Source: Sphingobacterium sp. FBM7-1
GTDB lineage: Bacteria > Bacteroidota > Bacteroidia > Sphingobacteriales > Sphingobacteriaceae
Length of the DNA stretch: 64,000 nucleotides
Direction of reading: 5' to 3'
NCBI RefSeq assembly: GCF_020687765.1
Contig: NZ_JAJEWJ010000003.1
Span: forward strand, 186,001-250,000
Shown: positions 1 through 8,838 of the stretch, piece after piece
How the letters are laid out: the number at the start of each line of letters is the position of its first letter
Numbering within the stretch: position 1 is the first letter of the stretch
Position numbers and translations under genes: made by a program
The notes under the pieces: generated by a model
The model's input: the letters and a program-made list of their open reading frames with translations, nothing else
Told to the model about the DNA's origin: nothing
Database searches by the model: none

Positions 1-161
1 AGAATGGCTTCTTTGCCATATTGTGAACAGGTGGGTGTATAGCGACAGTTGGCTCCCAAGAAGGGCGAAATGAAAAGCTGATACAGACGAATGATAAGCA
101 CAAAAAGCCACTGCAATGGCTTTTTAATCAGTTTTGTCCATATGATTTGGAATATGCTCAT
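1..161 (-). CDS. yidD: Membrane protein insertion efficiency factor YidD (partial, 3' end outside window)
   Basis: YidD is a small membrane-associated protein that helps YidC insert inner membrane proteins. The visible N-terminal part has a short amphipathic/hydrophobic segment followed by the family signature around [18 protein letters not shown] and TCSQYG, which includes the conserved cysteines. The ATG at 161 was chosen because it starts the open frame; it lies inside the end of rnpA, so the two genes overlap by 38 bases in different frames. rpmH-rnpA-yidD is a standard gene order. The C-terminus is cut off by the window edge. Confidence 0.9.
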   Translation of the reverse strand, partial: MSIFQIIWTKLIKKPLQWLFVLIIRLYQLFISPFLGANCRYTPTCSQYGKEAI

Positions 162-534
162 CTTGCAGCTTGGCTAATACTTTTTCCATACGTTGGTGAA
201 GCATGGTGTAAGGTTCCTTTTCCTTGCCGACGTATTGAAACGCCAATAGCAAATGTAGGGAATTCGCTTCGAGTAGCTTATACAGATCTGATTTCTGCAA
301 GCGATAGGCCTCCCGGATACGACGCTTTAGCGCATTCCGGTCAACGGCTTTTCGAAAGCGGCGCTTGGAAACCGAAATTATACATTGCACCGGAACCGAT
401 GGCGAAGGCGAAGCCGGCTTACATAACCATACCACTCGATAGGGGTAAACAACAAAAGAAGAACCATTACGGAAAAGACTTTCAATAAGTCTTTTACTAC
501 ATAATCGTTCTTCCTTTGCAAATGTATAGCTCAT
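124..534 (-). CDS. rnpA: Ribonuclease P protein component
   Basis: RnpA is the protein subunit of RNase P and binds the catalytic RNA that trims the 5' end of pre-tRNAs. The 136-residue product has the family's basic core, with the RNR-type stretch [20 protein letters not shown] (about residues 54-73) and the typical N-terminal sequence [19 protein letters not shown]. An upstream in-frame ATG would add seven residues (start 555). The start at 534 is preferred because [11 protein letters not shown] matches the usual N-terminus of Bacteroidota RnpA. It follows rpmH closely and overlaps yidD, so the three probably share one transcript. Confidence 0.95.
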   Translation of the reverse strand: MSYTFAKEERLCSKRLIESLFRNGSSFVVYPYRVVWLCKPASPSPSVPVQCIISVSKRRFRKAVDRNALKRRIREAYRLQKSDLYKLLEANSLHLLLAFQYVGKEKEPYTMLHQRMEKVLAKLQDEHIPNHMDKTD

Positions 535-586
535 TGTGACTATTTGCCGAAACACAAGCCCACAGGAGCCACCGACCTATAATTTC

Positions 587-745
587 TTATCTTTTGTGAC
601 GGGATTCGTCGGATACAGAAAGACGTTTTCTTCCTTTAGCTCTACGAGCAGCCAATACTCTTCTACCGTTAGCTGTACTCATACGCTCACGGAAACCGTG
701 TTTATTTTTTCTTTTTCTTAACGAAGGCTGAAATGTTCTTTTCAT
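587..745 (-). CDS. rpmH: 50S ribosomal protein L34
   Basis: L34 is a very basic small protein of the large ribosomal subunit. Reading the minus strand gives 52 residues starting [18 protein letters not shown], with [20 protein letters not shown] in the middle, which is diagnostic for L34. It is the first gene of the rpmH-rnpA-yidD run and has its own Bacteroidota-type promoter about 50 bases upstream. The stop codon at 587 leaves a 52-base gap to rnpA. Confidence 0.97.
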   Translation of the reverse strand: MKRTFQPSLRKRKNKHGFRERMSTANGRRVLAARRAKGRKRLSVSDESRHKR

Positions 746-802
746 GACGCTATTATGCTTGTTTTTATATCTTTATCAATCTTCCCCACATATAAGGGAA
801 TG

Positions 803-834
803 CAAAAGTACTGTTAATTTGGAAAAGAAGCAAA
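803..834 (-). promoter_or_regulatory. Promoter of rpmH-rnpA-yidD
   Basis: On the minus strand, TTTG (831-834) is followed after 20 bases by TACTTTTG (803-810). This matches the Bacteroidota sigma-ABfr consensus TTTG-N17-23-TAnnTTTG in full. The expected start site near 796 leaves an untranslated leader of about 50 bases before the rpmH ATG. Confidence 0.7.
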
Positions 835-882
835 TTTGAAATACATAAATTTGCTTCATCACGATGATAAAGCACGAAGTTT

Positions 883-1290
883 TTATTTGCTCCGCAATAT
901 ATCCCGAATCTCCGCTAACAGCACTTCCTCTTTCGTTGGTGCCGGAGGTGCAGCTGGCGCAGCTTCTTCTTTACGTTTCAAAGAATTAATCCCTTTAATA
1001 ACCAAAAATATACAAAACGCAATAATCAGGAACTGAATAACAACGTTAATAAAATTACCATAAGCAATAGCAACTTCCGCGGTACCAGCGGCCTCATTCG
1101 CCTCCGTGATAACATACTTCATGTTACTGAAATCCACCCCCCCTGTAACATAGCCAATAGGTGGCATGATAATATCATCTACCAGGGAAGTGACAATTTT
1201 ACCAAATGCACCTCCGATGACCACACCTACCGCGAGATCAATAACACTCCCTCGCATGGCGAATTCCTTAAACTCTTTTAAAAATCCCAT
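883..1290 (-). CDS. mscL: Large-conductance mechanosensitive channel MscL
   Basis: MscL is the inner membrane channel that opens under membrane tension to release solutes during hypoosmotic shock. The 135 residues match the family length. The N-terminal amphipathic helix is followed by the TM1 signature [20 protein letters not shown] (about 16-35), a periplasmic loop, TM2 near [16 protein letters not shown], and a charged C-terminal helix with a short Ala/Pro linker ([10 protein letters not shown]). It stands alone between rpmH and the divergent response regulator gene. Nothing is unusual. Confidence 0.96.
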   Translation of the reverse strand: MGFLKEFKEFAMRGSVIDLAVGVVIGGAFGKIVTSLVDDIIMPPIGYVTGGVDFSNMKYVITEANEAAGTAEVAIAYGNFINVVIQFLIIAFCIFLVIKGINSLKRKEEAAPAAPPAPTKEEVLLAEIRDILRSK

Positions 1291-1401
1291 AATTTTAATT
1301 TTAAACGATCAATAACCAAAAATGACAATTAAATCTTCAATATTCAAGCTTTTTTATCACATTTTTGATATATACAACCTATATCTCTTAAGAGAGTTTT
1401 A

Positions 1402-1409
1402 TATATTTG
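1402..1409 (+). promoter_or_regulatory. Candidate -7 element before the response regulator gene
   Basis: TATATTTG fits the Bacteroidota -7 consensus TAnnTTTG, but no clear TTTG lies 17-23 bases upstream. A start site near 1416 would give a leader of about 30 bases. A perfect 12-base palindrome, TCTCTTAAGAGA (1384-1395), sits just upstream. Confidence 0.35.
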
Positions 1410-1446
1410 TCACAGAGAGAAAGACTTATATTATATTTTAACCTTG

Positions 1447-2109
1447 ATGTCAGATAGGCAGCCTCTAATGAAAAGAATATTAATAGCGGACGACCACAGC
1501 ATTGTAAGATTGGGGGCTTCCATGATTATTAAGGAATGTATTAGTGATGCTGCTGTCCAACACGCCGAAGACTATAATCAAGTCTATGCACATTTGCGCA
1601 ATGAGCCGTTTGATTTACTATTGCTAGACATCAATATGCCGGGCGGAAACAACGTAAATGTGATTCAGGAAATATTGAATATTCAGCCGCAAATTAAGAT
1701 ATTAGTTTTCTCATCTTACGACGAAAGCATCTTTGCTTTACGCTACATCAATGCAGGTGCCTGTGGTTATCTGAATAAGACAACGGCGATGTCTGAGCTT
1801 AAAATGGCTATTGAAAGCATCATGACTCGTGGGAAATACATGTCAGAGGCAGTAAACGATCTTTACATACAAAAGCTCACGATGGGAAAATCTTCTTTCG
1901 ACCAGAGTAATCCGTTACATAGATTGTCTAATCGGGAAATGGATGTGACCAAACATCTTGTTAAAGGCTTGGGAGTTTTGGAGGTTGCGAAATTAATGGA
2001 GCTCAGTTCCTCTACCGTGAGCACGTATAAAGGTCGGGTTTTTGAAAAATTAAAGGTGAACAATATCCCTGAACTCGTTGAATTGTTCAAGTTACATAGT
2101 GAACGCTAG
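1447..2109 (+). CDS. NarL/FixJ-type response regulator (orphan)
   Basis: A 220-residue two-component response regulator. The N-terminal receiver domain (about 9-130) has the acidic pair D15-D16 in the stretch ILIADDHS, the predicted phosphoacceptor Asp61 in LLLLDINMPG, and a conserved Lys in GYLNKT. The C-terminal LuxR-type helix-turn-helix (about 155-215) includes LSNREMDVTKHL and SSSTVSTYKGRVFEKLKV. A TTG at 1444 and a second ATG at 1468 are alternative starts. No histidine kinase lies beside it, so its partner is elsewhere. The target genes are unknown. It is convergent with ftsZ. Confidence 0.88.
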   Translation: MSDRQPLMKRILIADDHSIVRLGASMIIKECISDAAVQHAEDYNQVYAHLRNEPFDLLLLDINMPGGNNVNVIQEILNIQPQIKILVFSSYDESIFALRYINAGACGYLNKTTAMSELKMAIESIMTRGKYMSEAVNDLYIQKLTMGKSSFDQSNPLHRLSNREMDVTKHLVKGLGVLEVAKLMELSSSTVSTYKGRVFEKLKVNNIPELVELFKLHSER

Positions 2110-2181
2110 CTCTTCTTGGGATTCCGCGGATATTTTTTCCGACTCCACCCCGCATGGATGATTGTTAGCCAGCAAAACAGC

Positions 2182-2213
2182 TAAAAAGAAAAAGACAGCA
2201 TGCTTGCTGTCTT
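2182..2213 (-). terminator. Rho-independent terminator at the end of the dcw operon
   Basis: On the minus strand AGACAGCA and TGCTGTCT (2193-2200 and 2205-2212) form an 8-bp stem with a 4-base loop, followed by a T-rich tract (TTTTTCTTTTT). It lies 24 bases past the ftsZ stop codon. Confidence 0.8.
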
Positions 2214-2236
2214 CTCCTCTATATCTTAACCGATCA

Positions 2237-3952
2237 TTAATCTACGTTATCGTGCAAAAATGAATTATTCGGTCGAATCTCGGTTTCTCCATCATCAAAT
2301 GATAAGGTAAACCGCGACACTTGCGATTGTGATGAATGCGGCACATCCTCTAATGATTTTTGCCTGCGTTTATAAGCTGGTTCGTTTTCCAATTCTTGCA
2401 AACCATTACTCGATTTCAATTTCATACTCAACTCTTTCAAACGTAAGATGCGTTCTTTCGTCTTCATCAATTGATCTTCAAAATCAATTTCTTTCTCTGG
2501 TGCAGACTCTATATAAGCTGCGGGAGGTTCTTCTCTCACCACATTTTCCGGCTTCTCGGTCTCCTCGGCAGGCTGTGCCTCCTTGTTGTTGTATACGTCG
2601 AATACCGAAGGCAACTTAAATTCAAACACGGAAGGTGTCGTTTTCAGTTCAAAGCCTGATTCTTCCGCTACTTCCTCTTGCTCCGGCTCTTCCAAGCTGA
2701 GTGTATGCCGAATTACCTCCGGCTCCTCTTGCTGCTGCTGTCCCACGGCCACATGGATAGGCTTGGGCGAGGTAAATAAGTCACCTTGTGGGGTCGTCGG
2801 CGTTCCAAATGAAAGGGTTTTATCTGTTGTGTCTTGCGCCGGCTTTATATAAGCATGCTGTGTATCAGTAGGCTCTTCTTTTTTAACAAACTGATTTTGT
2901 ACAATCGGCTTAACGAATTGTTTTGTTGTCGATTCGGGAGTTAAAGGTAGGGCAATTTTTTCCTTCTCCTTTTCTTTTACACGCTCTTCAGATGTTTGGA
3001 AACCTGTAGCAATGATGGTTACCGACAATTCATCTTCAAAGTTTTCGTCAATACAATTACCCCATATAAGATCTGCCGAGAGACCCGCTTGCTCCTGAAT
3101 ATAATCAGTTACAATCGCAACCTCATCCATCGTTACTTCTTGTTTACCGGAAGTAATGTTAAGCAAGATGTAACGTGCTCCCTCAATTTCGTTATCTTTT
3201 AACAAAGGAGAAGCTAACGCACCGGTTACGGCCTCTAACGCGCGATTTTCGCCGGTAGAAATAGCATTCCCCATAATAGCTACGCCGCTATCGTTCATGA
3301 CGGTACGCACATCTTTAAAATCCACGTTGACATAGCCTGGAATAGTGATGATTTCTGCAATACCCTTGGCAGCTGTTGTTAAAATATCATCTGCTTTTGC
3401 AAAAGCAGCTGTCATGGTTAAATTACCGAATATCTCGCGCAGACGATCGTTCGAAATTACTAAGTAGGAATCTACGTATTTACGAAGCTCCGCCAAGCCC
3501 TCTTCGGCTTGTGAACGACGGCGCTTACCTTCGAATGTAAAAGGAGTTGTAATAATAGCAACGGTTAATATACCAAGCTCTTTCGCTGCTTTAGCCAATA
3601 CGGGACTCGCGCCTGTACCGGTACCTCCGCCCATACCCGCTGTAATAAAAAGCATCTTGGTATTGGTCCCTAACATGCGCTTGATATCCTCAATACTTTC
3701 AATTGCGGAATTTTCGCCTACATCGGGGTCGGCGCCAGCGCCCATTCCTTCTGTCAAACTTGCTCCCAGTTGTACCTTATTAGGAATAGGACTTAATTCT
3801 AAGGCCTGCGCGTCCGTATTACATACGATAAAGTCTACACCGCTAATCCCTTGCTTGTACATGTGGTTTACGGCATTGCCACCGCCACCACCAACGCCAA
3901 TAACCTTGATTATTGACGATTGTTCCTTTAACATTTCAAATTGTATCGACAT
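2237..3952 (-). CDS. ftsZ: Cell division protein FtsZ with long C-terminal linker
   Basis: FtsZ is the tubulin-like GTPase that forms the division ring. The nucleotide-binding glycine-rich GVGGGGGNAV lies at about 19-28, the tubulin signature GGGTGTG at 108-114, and the T7 loop sequence NVDFKDV near residue 210. The 571-residue length is well above the roughly 380 of E. coli FtsZ. The excess is an acidic, Pro/Glu/Gln-rich linker from about residue 325, ending in a short conserved-looking tail (SFLHDNVD), as is usual in Bacteroidota. It is the last gene of the dcw run and probably also has its own promoter in the gap after ftsA. Confidence 0.97.
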   Translation of the reverse strand: MSIQFEMLKEQSSIIKVIGVGGGGGNAVNHMYKQGISGVDFIVCNTDAQALELSPIPNKVQLGASLTEGMGAGADPDVGENSAIESIEDIKRMLGTNTKMLFITAGMGGGTGTGASPVLAKAAKELGILTVAIITTPFTFEGKRRRSQAEEGLAELRKYVDSYLVISNDRLREIFGNLTMTAAFAKADDILTTAAKGIAEIITIPGYVNVDFKDVRTVMNDSGVAIMGNAISTGENRALEAVTGALASPLLKDNEIEGARYILLNITSGKQEVTMDEVAIVTDYIQEQAGLSADLIWGNCIDENFEDELSVTIIATGFQTSEERVKEKEKEKIALPLTPESTTKQFVKPIVQNQFVKKEEPTDTQHAYIKPAQDTTDKTLSFGTPTTPQGDLFTSPKPIHVAVGQQQQEEPEVIRHTLSLEEPEQEEVAEESGFELKTTPSVFEFKLPSVFDVYNNKEAQPAEETEKPENVVREEPPAAYIESAPEKEIDFEDQLMKTKERILRLKELSMKLKSSNGLQELENEPAYKRRQKSLEDVPHSSQSQVSRFTLSFDDGETEIRPNNSFLHDNVD

Positions 3953-4011
3953 AAAATACCCTATTTAACTCTTGCTAAACCACTTAGAAACCCCCAATAG
4001 GCTCAACAATT

Positions 4012-4040
4012 CAAACGTAATAATACCAAAATTCTCACAA
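4012..4040 (-). promoter_or_regulatory. Candidate private promoter of ftsZ
   Basis: In the ftsA-ftsZ gap, the minus strand carries TTG (4038-4040), an 18-base spacer and TACGTTTG (4012-4019), a full match to the -7 consensus TAnnTTTG. The predicted start near 4005 would give a leader of about 50 bases for ftsZ. Confidence 0.5.
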
Positions 4041-4043
4041 TCG

Positions 4044-4089
4044 TTTTCCACATTTGTGAATTTGTGGAAAAAACACACGATGTGGAAAA
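4044..4089. promoter_or_regulatory. Three DnaA-box-like 9-mers upstream of ftsZ
   Basis: TTTTCCACA occurs once on the plus strand (4044-4052) and twice on the minus strand (4063-4071 and 4081-4089). Each fits the relaxed DnaA box TTWTNCACA. The first is next to the -33 element of the candidate ftsZ promoter. The first two also form an inverted repeat able to fold as a hairpin. Confidence 0.4.
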
Positions 4090-4094
4090 CTAGA

Positions 4095-5456
4095 CTACTT
4101 TCTTCCTATAAACGTGTCGTCATCAATTCCTGTATCGTCCTTAATAAAATCGGACAACAGCTTAGAAAACCAACTTTCTTTTTTGTTCTTCTCTTCGGCT
4201 ATATCTTTTACTTTTCCGCTTTTTTTGGACGCGACTTCTTCGTGCTCACCCGCTTCTGCGTCTTCAATCGCCTGCACGCCTTTAATCAACAAGCCAACGG
4301 AGGTCGCGTACATCGGACTTTTCAACTCTTCCAATGCTTGCTTGTTCAGCATTTCTGTTTTTGCCAAATATTCGTTGGGATAACCGATGCGGCAGTCGAT
4401 ACCGGTAATGTATTCCACCAATTGCACCAAATGTTTCAATTGTGCGCCACCGCCCGTGATAACGATACCTGCAATCAGCTTGTCTTCATAACCAGAAGAT
4501 TTGATTTCGTAGTAAACGTGTTCAATTATTTCTTCCATGCGTGCCTGAATGATGTAGGCAAGGTTCTTTACCGAGATTTCTTTGGCTTCCCGTCCGCGAA
4601 TGCCGGGCACGCAGATCACCTCGTTATCTTTGTTCTCATCTGCCAAGGCTGAGCCGTAACGTACTTTAAGTTGCTCAGCCTGATTCCGCAACACGGAGCA
4701 CCCTTGTTTGATATCCTCGGTTACGATATTGCCACCAAGTGGAATAACAGCTGTATGGCGAATGATTCCTTCATGGAAAATTGCAACATCTGTTGTACCT
4801 CCCCCAATGTCGACCAATACGACTCCGGCAGTTTTCTCCTCGTCATCCAACACAGCTTCAGATGATGCAAGAGGCTCTAAGACCAAGGAAGAGATTTCTA
4901 GATCGGAATTATCTACACAACGTTTAATATTGTTGATATCGGTAACACGACCAGAAATAATATGAAAATTAGCTTCTACTCGGCGTCCGGCCATACCGAT
5001 CGGCTCCTTGATACCGGGCTCGTTATCGATGGTAAATTCTTGCGGCAATACGTGGATAATCTCTTCGCCCGGAGGAAGCACCAGTTTATACATATCGGAT
5101 ATCAATTGCTCGACATCAAAACGGGTAACTTCATCGTAATCCCGTTTGGTCAGGATGCCCCGATGTTGAATACTCTTGATGTGCTGCCCAGCAATTCCAA
5201 CGTTGACCACTTTGATGTCCACGTTAGACTGGGATTCGGCGATGGAAACCGCATCTCGGATACTAGTGACCGTTCTTTGGATGTTCGCCACTACCCCACG
5301 GTTTACGCCCGACGATTCAGCCTTCCCTACCCCTAAAAGTTCGATCTTATTCGACCCACTGCGCCGACCGACCGTAACACAAATCTTCGTTGTTCCGATA
5401 TCCAATCCCACGATGATTGGGCTATCTTTTTCGTTTTCTGCTAATCTTGGCTTCAT
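4095..5456 (-). CDS. ftsA: Cell division protein FtsA
   Basis: FtsA is the actin-like ATPase that tethers FtsZ to the membrane. The N-terminal phosphate-binding motif VGLDIGTTKICVTVG and the later VVLVDIGGGTTDVAIF mark the actin/Hsp70 fold, followed by the FtsA-specific 1C domain and the GIVITGGGAQL adenosine motif. The ATG at 5456 gives 453 residues. An in-frame TTG at 5489 would add an eleven-residue Gln/Asn-rich stretch and cannot be excluded. The C-terminus ends in SWFSKLLSDFIKDD, which suits the family's amphipathic membrane-targeting helix. It lies between ftsQ and ftsZ as in most dcw clusters. Confidence 0.94.
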   Translation of the reverse strand: MKPRLAENEKDSPIIVGLDIGTTKICVTVGRRSGSNKIELLGVGKAESSGVNRGVVANIQRTVTSIRDAVSIAESQSNVDIKVVNVGIAGQHIKSIQHRGILTKRDYDEVTRFDVEQLISDMYKLVLPPGEEIIHVLPQEFTIDNEPGIKEPIGMAGRRVEANFHIISGRVTDINNIKRCVDNSDLEISSLVLEPLASSEAVLDDEEKTAGVVLVDIGGGTTDVAIFHEGIIRHTAVIPLGGNIVTEDIKQGCSVLRNQAEQLKVRYGSALADENKDNEVICVPGIRGREAKEISVKNLAYIIQARMEEIIEHVYYEIKSSGYEDKLIAGIVITGGGAQLKHLVQLVEYITGIDCRIGYPNEYLAKTEMLNKQALEELKSPMYATSVGLLIKGVQAIEDAEAGEHEEVASKKSGKVKDIAEEKNKKESWFSKLLSDFIKDDTGIDDDTFIGRK

Positions 5457-5494
5457 AATATGCTGTGTGTTTTGTTGCTGTTTATTCAAATCAA

Positions 5495-6322
5495 TTATTT
5501 CATTTTAAGTTGCATCTGCAAACTATCTAACATCCATCCATTTCTCCGTTCGCAGATAATCTGTCCATCATATTTTACATTTACTTTTTCATATGCATCG
5601 GTTCCCACTTTGGGAAGGATGTTTTTATAAAAAATTTCTAACCGTGCAAACTTTTCGTCTAATTTATCGGCATCACCGATAACGAGCGGCTGTGTGCCAA
5701 CACGAGGCACAATCTCTATATCCTGTCGACCATCCACATATAACTGGACAATCTGGTTACTCCACAGCGGATCGTCTTTTACACGCTCTACAATGGCAAC
5801 TAAATCCTTCACCAGCTCGGTCTGAATGGTATCCAACGGCTTTTCATAACTTTCTTGGATATTTCCGCTAGCCACCAAAACATGTGGAACATACTTTAAT
5901 GTAACGGGAACTTTTGCTCCTTGCGTATCAATATAATATTCTTTTCCTGCTTTATTAACAATCCGTAAAATAACCTCCCTTTGCTGTACCACGACTTGTA
6001 ATATTCCGTCCATATCCGCATAAATTTCTGCATTGGATACATAGGGAAGTGCCAGCAAAGCCTTTTCAATCTTATCGGCTGGGATATCTTTCAACGGTTT
6101 TCCGACTACTTCTCCGAATTCGGTACGAACCAATTCTGAAATATCGTGCTGATCAATGAAAGTCTCCTTGCCTTCTACAACCACTTTCATCGATGCACAA
6201 ACCTGGGCGTTATCTTTTTTCTTGACCAAGCTCATGAGCATCCCTAGGCCTATCATAGCGATAAGCCCTATACATAGATAGCCAAGCTGCCTCCAAGGTA
6301 TGTTACGCACGAACTTAAGCAT
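5495..6322 (-). CDS. ftsQ: Cell division protein FtsQ/DivIB
   Basis: A 275-residue bitopic division protein with a short cytoplasmic tail, one membrane helix (about residues 12-32, LGYLCIGLIAMIGLGMLMSL), then a periplasmic POTRA-like region and beta domain. In the family it links early and late divisome proteins. Sequence conservation is low, so the call rests on this layout, the length, and its place between murC and ftsA. Its start overlaps the 3' end of murC by eight bases, which suggests translational coupling. Confidence 0.85.
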   Translation of the reverse strand: MLKFVRNIPWRQLGYLCIGLIAMIGLGMLMSLVKKKDNAQVCASMKVVVEGKETFIDQHDISELVRTEFGEVVGKPLKDIPADKIEKALLALPYVSNAEIYADMDGILQVVVQQREVILRIVNKAGKEYYIDTQGAKVPVTLKYVPHVLVASGNIQESYEKPLDTIQTELVKDLVAIVERVKDDPLWSNQIVQLYVDGRQDIEIVPRVGTQPLVIGDADKLDEKFARLEIFYKNILPKVGTDAYEKVNVKYDGQIICERRNGWMLDSLQMQLKMK

Positions 6323-7670
6323 CTAGAATCTCCTTTAAAGGTTTTACTAACCGATCAATATCACCGGCTCCTACCGTAACGAGCAGCTCGGGACGGGTTT
6401 GCTTCACCTTGTCTAGTACATCGGCTGGTGTCACCAGCTGTTTCTGTGCAACATCGATTTTATCGAATAACCAGGCGGAATCCACACCTTCGATAGGCTG
6501 TTCTCGCGCCGGATAGATATCCATGAGAAGCAATTGATCTGCCAACCCCAATACTTCGGCAAAGCCATCTATGAAATCACGTGTCCGGCTATATAGGTGG
6601 GGCTGAAAAACCACCGTCAGCTGTTTTGTTGGATAAAGTTTCTTGACCGAGGTCAGGAACGCACGTAATTCCTCCGGATGATGTGCATAATCGTCTATAT
6701 AGACCTGCGCGGATGTTTTCACTACATATTCAAAGCGTCTCTTCGCACCTTTGAAGGATGCTAAGGCAGACTTTATTTTGTCTGCGGCTATGCCGAGTTG
6801 TAGGGCTACCGTAATCGCGGCCACCGCATTCTCGACGTTATGAAACCCGGGAATACCTAAGGGTATATCTGCGATAACGGTGTCTCCGGCGGCATAATCA
6901 AAATAGAACACCCCTTCTTCTACCCGGATGGAACGGGCATAAGCATCACAGGGGTCCTCTTTTGCGTAGGTAACATCGCCACCGAAGGGCAAACCTTTTT
7001 TCACGATCGCGCTACCATCGGGAACAACTCGTTGCAAAAACAGCTCAAACGATGCAACCAGATGCTGCGCATCACCATAAATATCCAAATGGTCGGGATC
7101 TGCTGAGGTTACTACGGCTATGTTGGGATGCAGCGTAAGAAACGAACGATCGTATTCGTCAGCTTCTACCACCACGACATTATTGGCACCGTAGAGAACA
7201 TTGCTGTTGTAATTTGAGCTTATACCACCAAGAAAAGCCGAGCAGTCGAAGCCGGAATCCTTAAGCACGTGCGCAATCATGGTAGATGTTGTGGTTTTCC
7301 CATGGGTTCCGGCTACGGCGATTGTAAAGCGACTCGCGCTGATAATACCTAATACTTCCGAACGCTTATATAGCTTAAAACCTTGCGCTGCGAAGTAAGC
7401 TTTCAACTGCAATTCCTGCGGAATGGCCGGCGTAAAAATCAATAGGGTCTCGTCTGAAGGCTGTTGATATGCGGCAGGTACTAGTGTAATATCGTCTTGA
7501 TAGATAACAGGAATCCCTTCTTGAACCAGCGTCCGCGTCAACTCCGTTTCCGTTCGATCGTAGCCCTGCACGTCGCAGCCCAAGTGCTTAAAATAGCGAG
7601 CGAGGCCACTCATCCCTATCCCCCCGATTCCGAGCAGGTAAACACGTTTTATGTGATCCAGATTCATCAT
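6315..7670 (-). CDS. murC: UDP-N-acetylmuramate--L-alanine ligase MurC
   Basis: MurC is the cytoplasmic ligase that adds L-Ala to UDP-MurNAc, the first amino acid of the peptidoglycan stem. The 451-residue product has the N-terminal Rossmann motif LLGIGGIGMSGLARY (about 12-26), the Mur ligase P-loop AVAGTHGKTTTSTM (about 118-131), and the DDYAHHPEEL motif typical of MurC. It begins one base after the end of murG and overlaps ftsQ by eight bases, consistent with one polycistronic transcript. Confidence 0.96.
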   Translation of the reverse strand: MMNLDHIKRVYLLGIGGIGMSGLARYFKHLGCDVQGYDRTETELTRTLVQEGIPVIYQDDITLVPAAYQQPSDETLLIFTPAIPQELQLKAYFAAQGFKLYKRSEVLGIISASRFTIAVAGTHGKTTTSTMIAHVLKDSGFDCSAFLGGISSNYNSNVLYGANNVVVVEADEYDRSFLTLHPNIAVVTSADPDHLDIYGDAQHLVASFELFLQRVVPDGSAIVKKGLPFGGDVTYAKEDPCDAYARSIRVEEGVFYFDYAAGDTVIADIPLGIPGFHNVENAVAAITVALQLGIAADKIKSALASFKGAKRRFEYVVKTSAQVYIDDYAHHPEELRAFLTSVKKLYPTKQLTVVFQPHLYSRTRDFIDGFAEVLGLADQLLLMDIYPAREQPIEGVDSAWLFDKIDVAQKQLVTPADVLDKVKQTRPELLVTVGAGDIDRLVKPLKEILDA

Positions 7671-8777
7671 CTATTTAATCAATTTTAATACTTCTCGGGC
7701 AATTACATCGTCGGCATCCAATCGTGCCAACTTCTTTATTTCTGTTCCTAAAGCTGCGCATTTTGCTTCGTCGGCCAATAACTCCAGCGCCAGATAGATC
7801 ATGGTATCTCGGGCATCTGCTTCGGAAATCATCACCGCAGCATTTTTGGCGACCAACGCTTCTGCGTTTTTTGTCTGATGGTCGTCTGCTACATTAGGCG
7901 AGGGCACCAAAAGAACGGGCTTTCCTACGACACATAGCTCGGATATCGTGCCGGCACCTGCGCGCGAAATAATTAGGTCGGCGGCCGCATAGGCTAAATC
8001 CATGCGATCTAAATAGGGCTTCACTTTAACATTTCCGGGAATCAACTGATCTAGTTTCAGCATCATCTTCATGTCTTCATAATATGCTTTCCCGGTCTGC
8101 CAGATAAATTGCACATCTTCTTTCTCCCCTAACTCATGCATGACGTCCAACACATACCCATTCATCTGCCTTGCGCCCAAGCTGCCGCCTATAATCAGGA
8201 TTGTTTTCTTGTGGGGCTGCAAACCGAAAATTTGCAGAGCAAATTCACGTTTGCCCTCCGTGGCAACAGCATCTCGCCGTATGGGATTGCCGGTAAACAC
8301 AATTTTCTCTGAAGGAAAGAACTGATCCATACCATCATAGGCCACGCAAATTTTCTCTGCTTTGCGGCTTAACGATTTGTTTGTTAAGCCCGCATAGGAG
8401 TTTTGCTCCTGTATCAACGTAGGTAAGCCAAGGTAGTTGGCTGCCATCAACAGGGCACCAGAAGCGAACCCCCCAACACCAACCGCTGCATCTGCATTAA
8501 ACTCCTTGATAATGCGCCGGGATTTGATTAAACTACTAACCAATTTGAAAGGCAACACCAAATTATTCAGCAAAGATTTTCGATCAATCCCTTGTATATC
8601 TAATCCCACAATTTCATAGCCGGCTTCAGGGACGCGTTCCATTTCCATACGGCCGTTTGCGCCGACAAATAGAATTTCGATACCGGGCTCTATACGACGC
8701 AATGCGTTCGCGATTGCAATCGCCGGATAAACATGTCCGCCTGTACCTCCTCCGCTTATGATTATTCTATGCGCCAT
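7671..8777 (-). CDS. murG: Undecaprenyl-PP-MurNAc-pentapeptide GlcNAc transferase MurG
   Basis: MurG converts lipid I to lipid II on the inner face of the membrane by adding GlcNAc. The 368 residues are of normal length. The N-terminal glycine loop ISGGGTGGHVYPAIAIA (about 7-23), a second loop IIGGSLGARQMN, and the UDP-GlcNAc-binding region ISRAGAGTISEL are all present. It lies between ftsW and murC, the usual dcw position. Confidence 0.96.
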   Translation of the reverse strand: MAHRIIISGGGTGGHVYPAIAIANALRRIEPGIEILFVGANGRMEMERVPEAGYEIVGLDIQGIDRKSLLNNLVLPFKLVSSLIKSRRIIKEFNADAAVGVGGFASGALLMAANYLGLPTLIQEQNSYAGLTNKSLSRKAEKICVAYDGMDQFFPSEKIVFTGNPIRRDAVATEGKREFALQIFGLQPHKKTILIIGGSLGARQMNGYVLDVMHELGEKEDVQFIWQTGKAYYEDMKMMLKLDQLIPGNVKVKPYLDRMDLAYAAADLIISRAGAGTISELCVVGKPVLLVPSPNVADDHQTKNAEALVAKNAAVMISEADARDTMIYLALELLADEAKCAALGTEIKKLARLDADDVIAREVLKLIK

Positions 8778-8838
8778 ATTTCTTGTTTTTTACTACAACT
8801 TATGTTGGATGAGAACAATTTTCCTTTACGTTTTATTT

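Noticed and set aside
1..745. rpmH-rnpA-yidD as a sign of a nearby replication origin
   Set aside because: These genes adjoin dnaA and oriC in many bacteria, but mscL lies upstream here and no DnaA-box cluster or dnaA gene is seen at this end.
3972..4652. 226-residue plus-strand frame opposite ftsA
   Set aside because: Antisense to a clear ftsA with full family motifs. The translation is low-complexity and matches no family I know.
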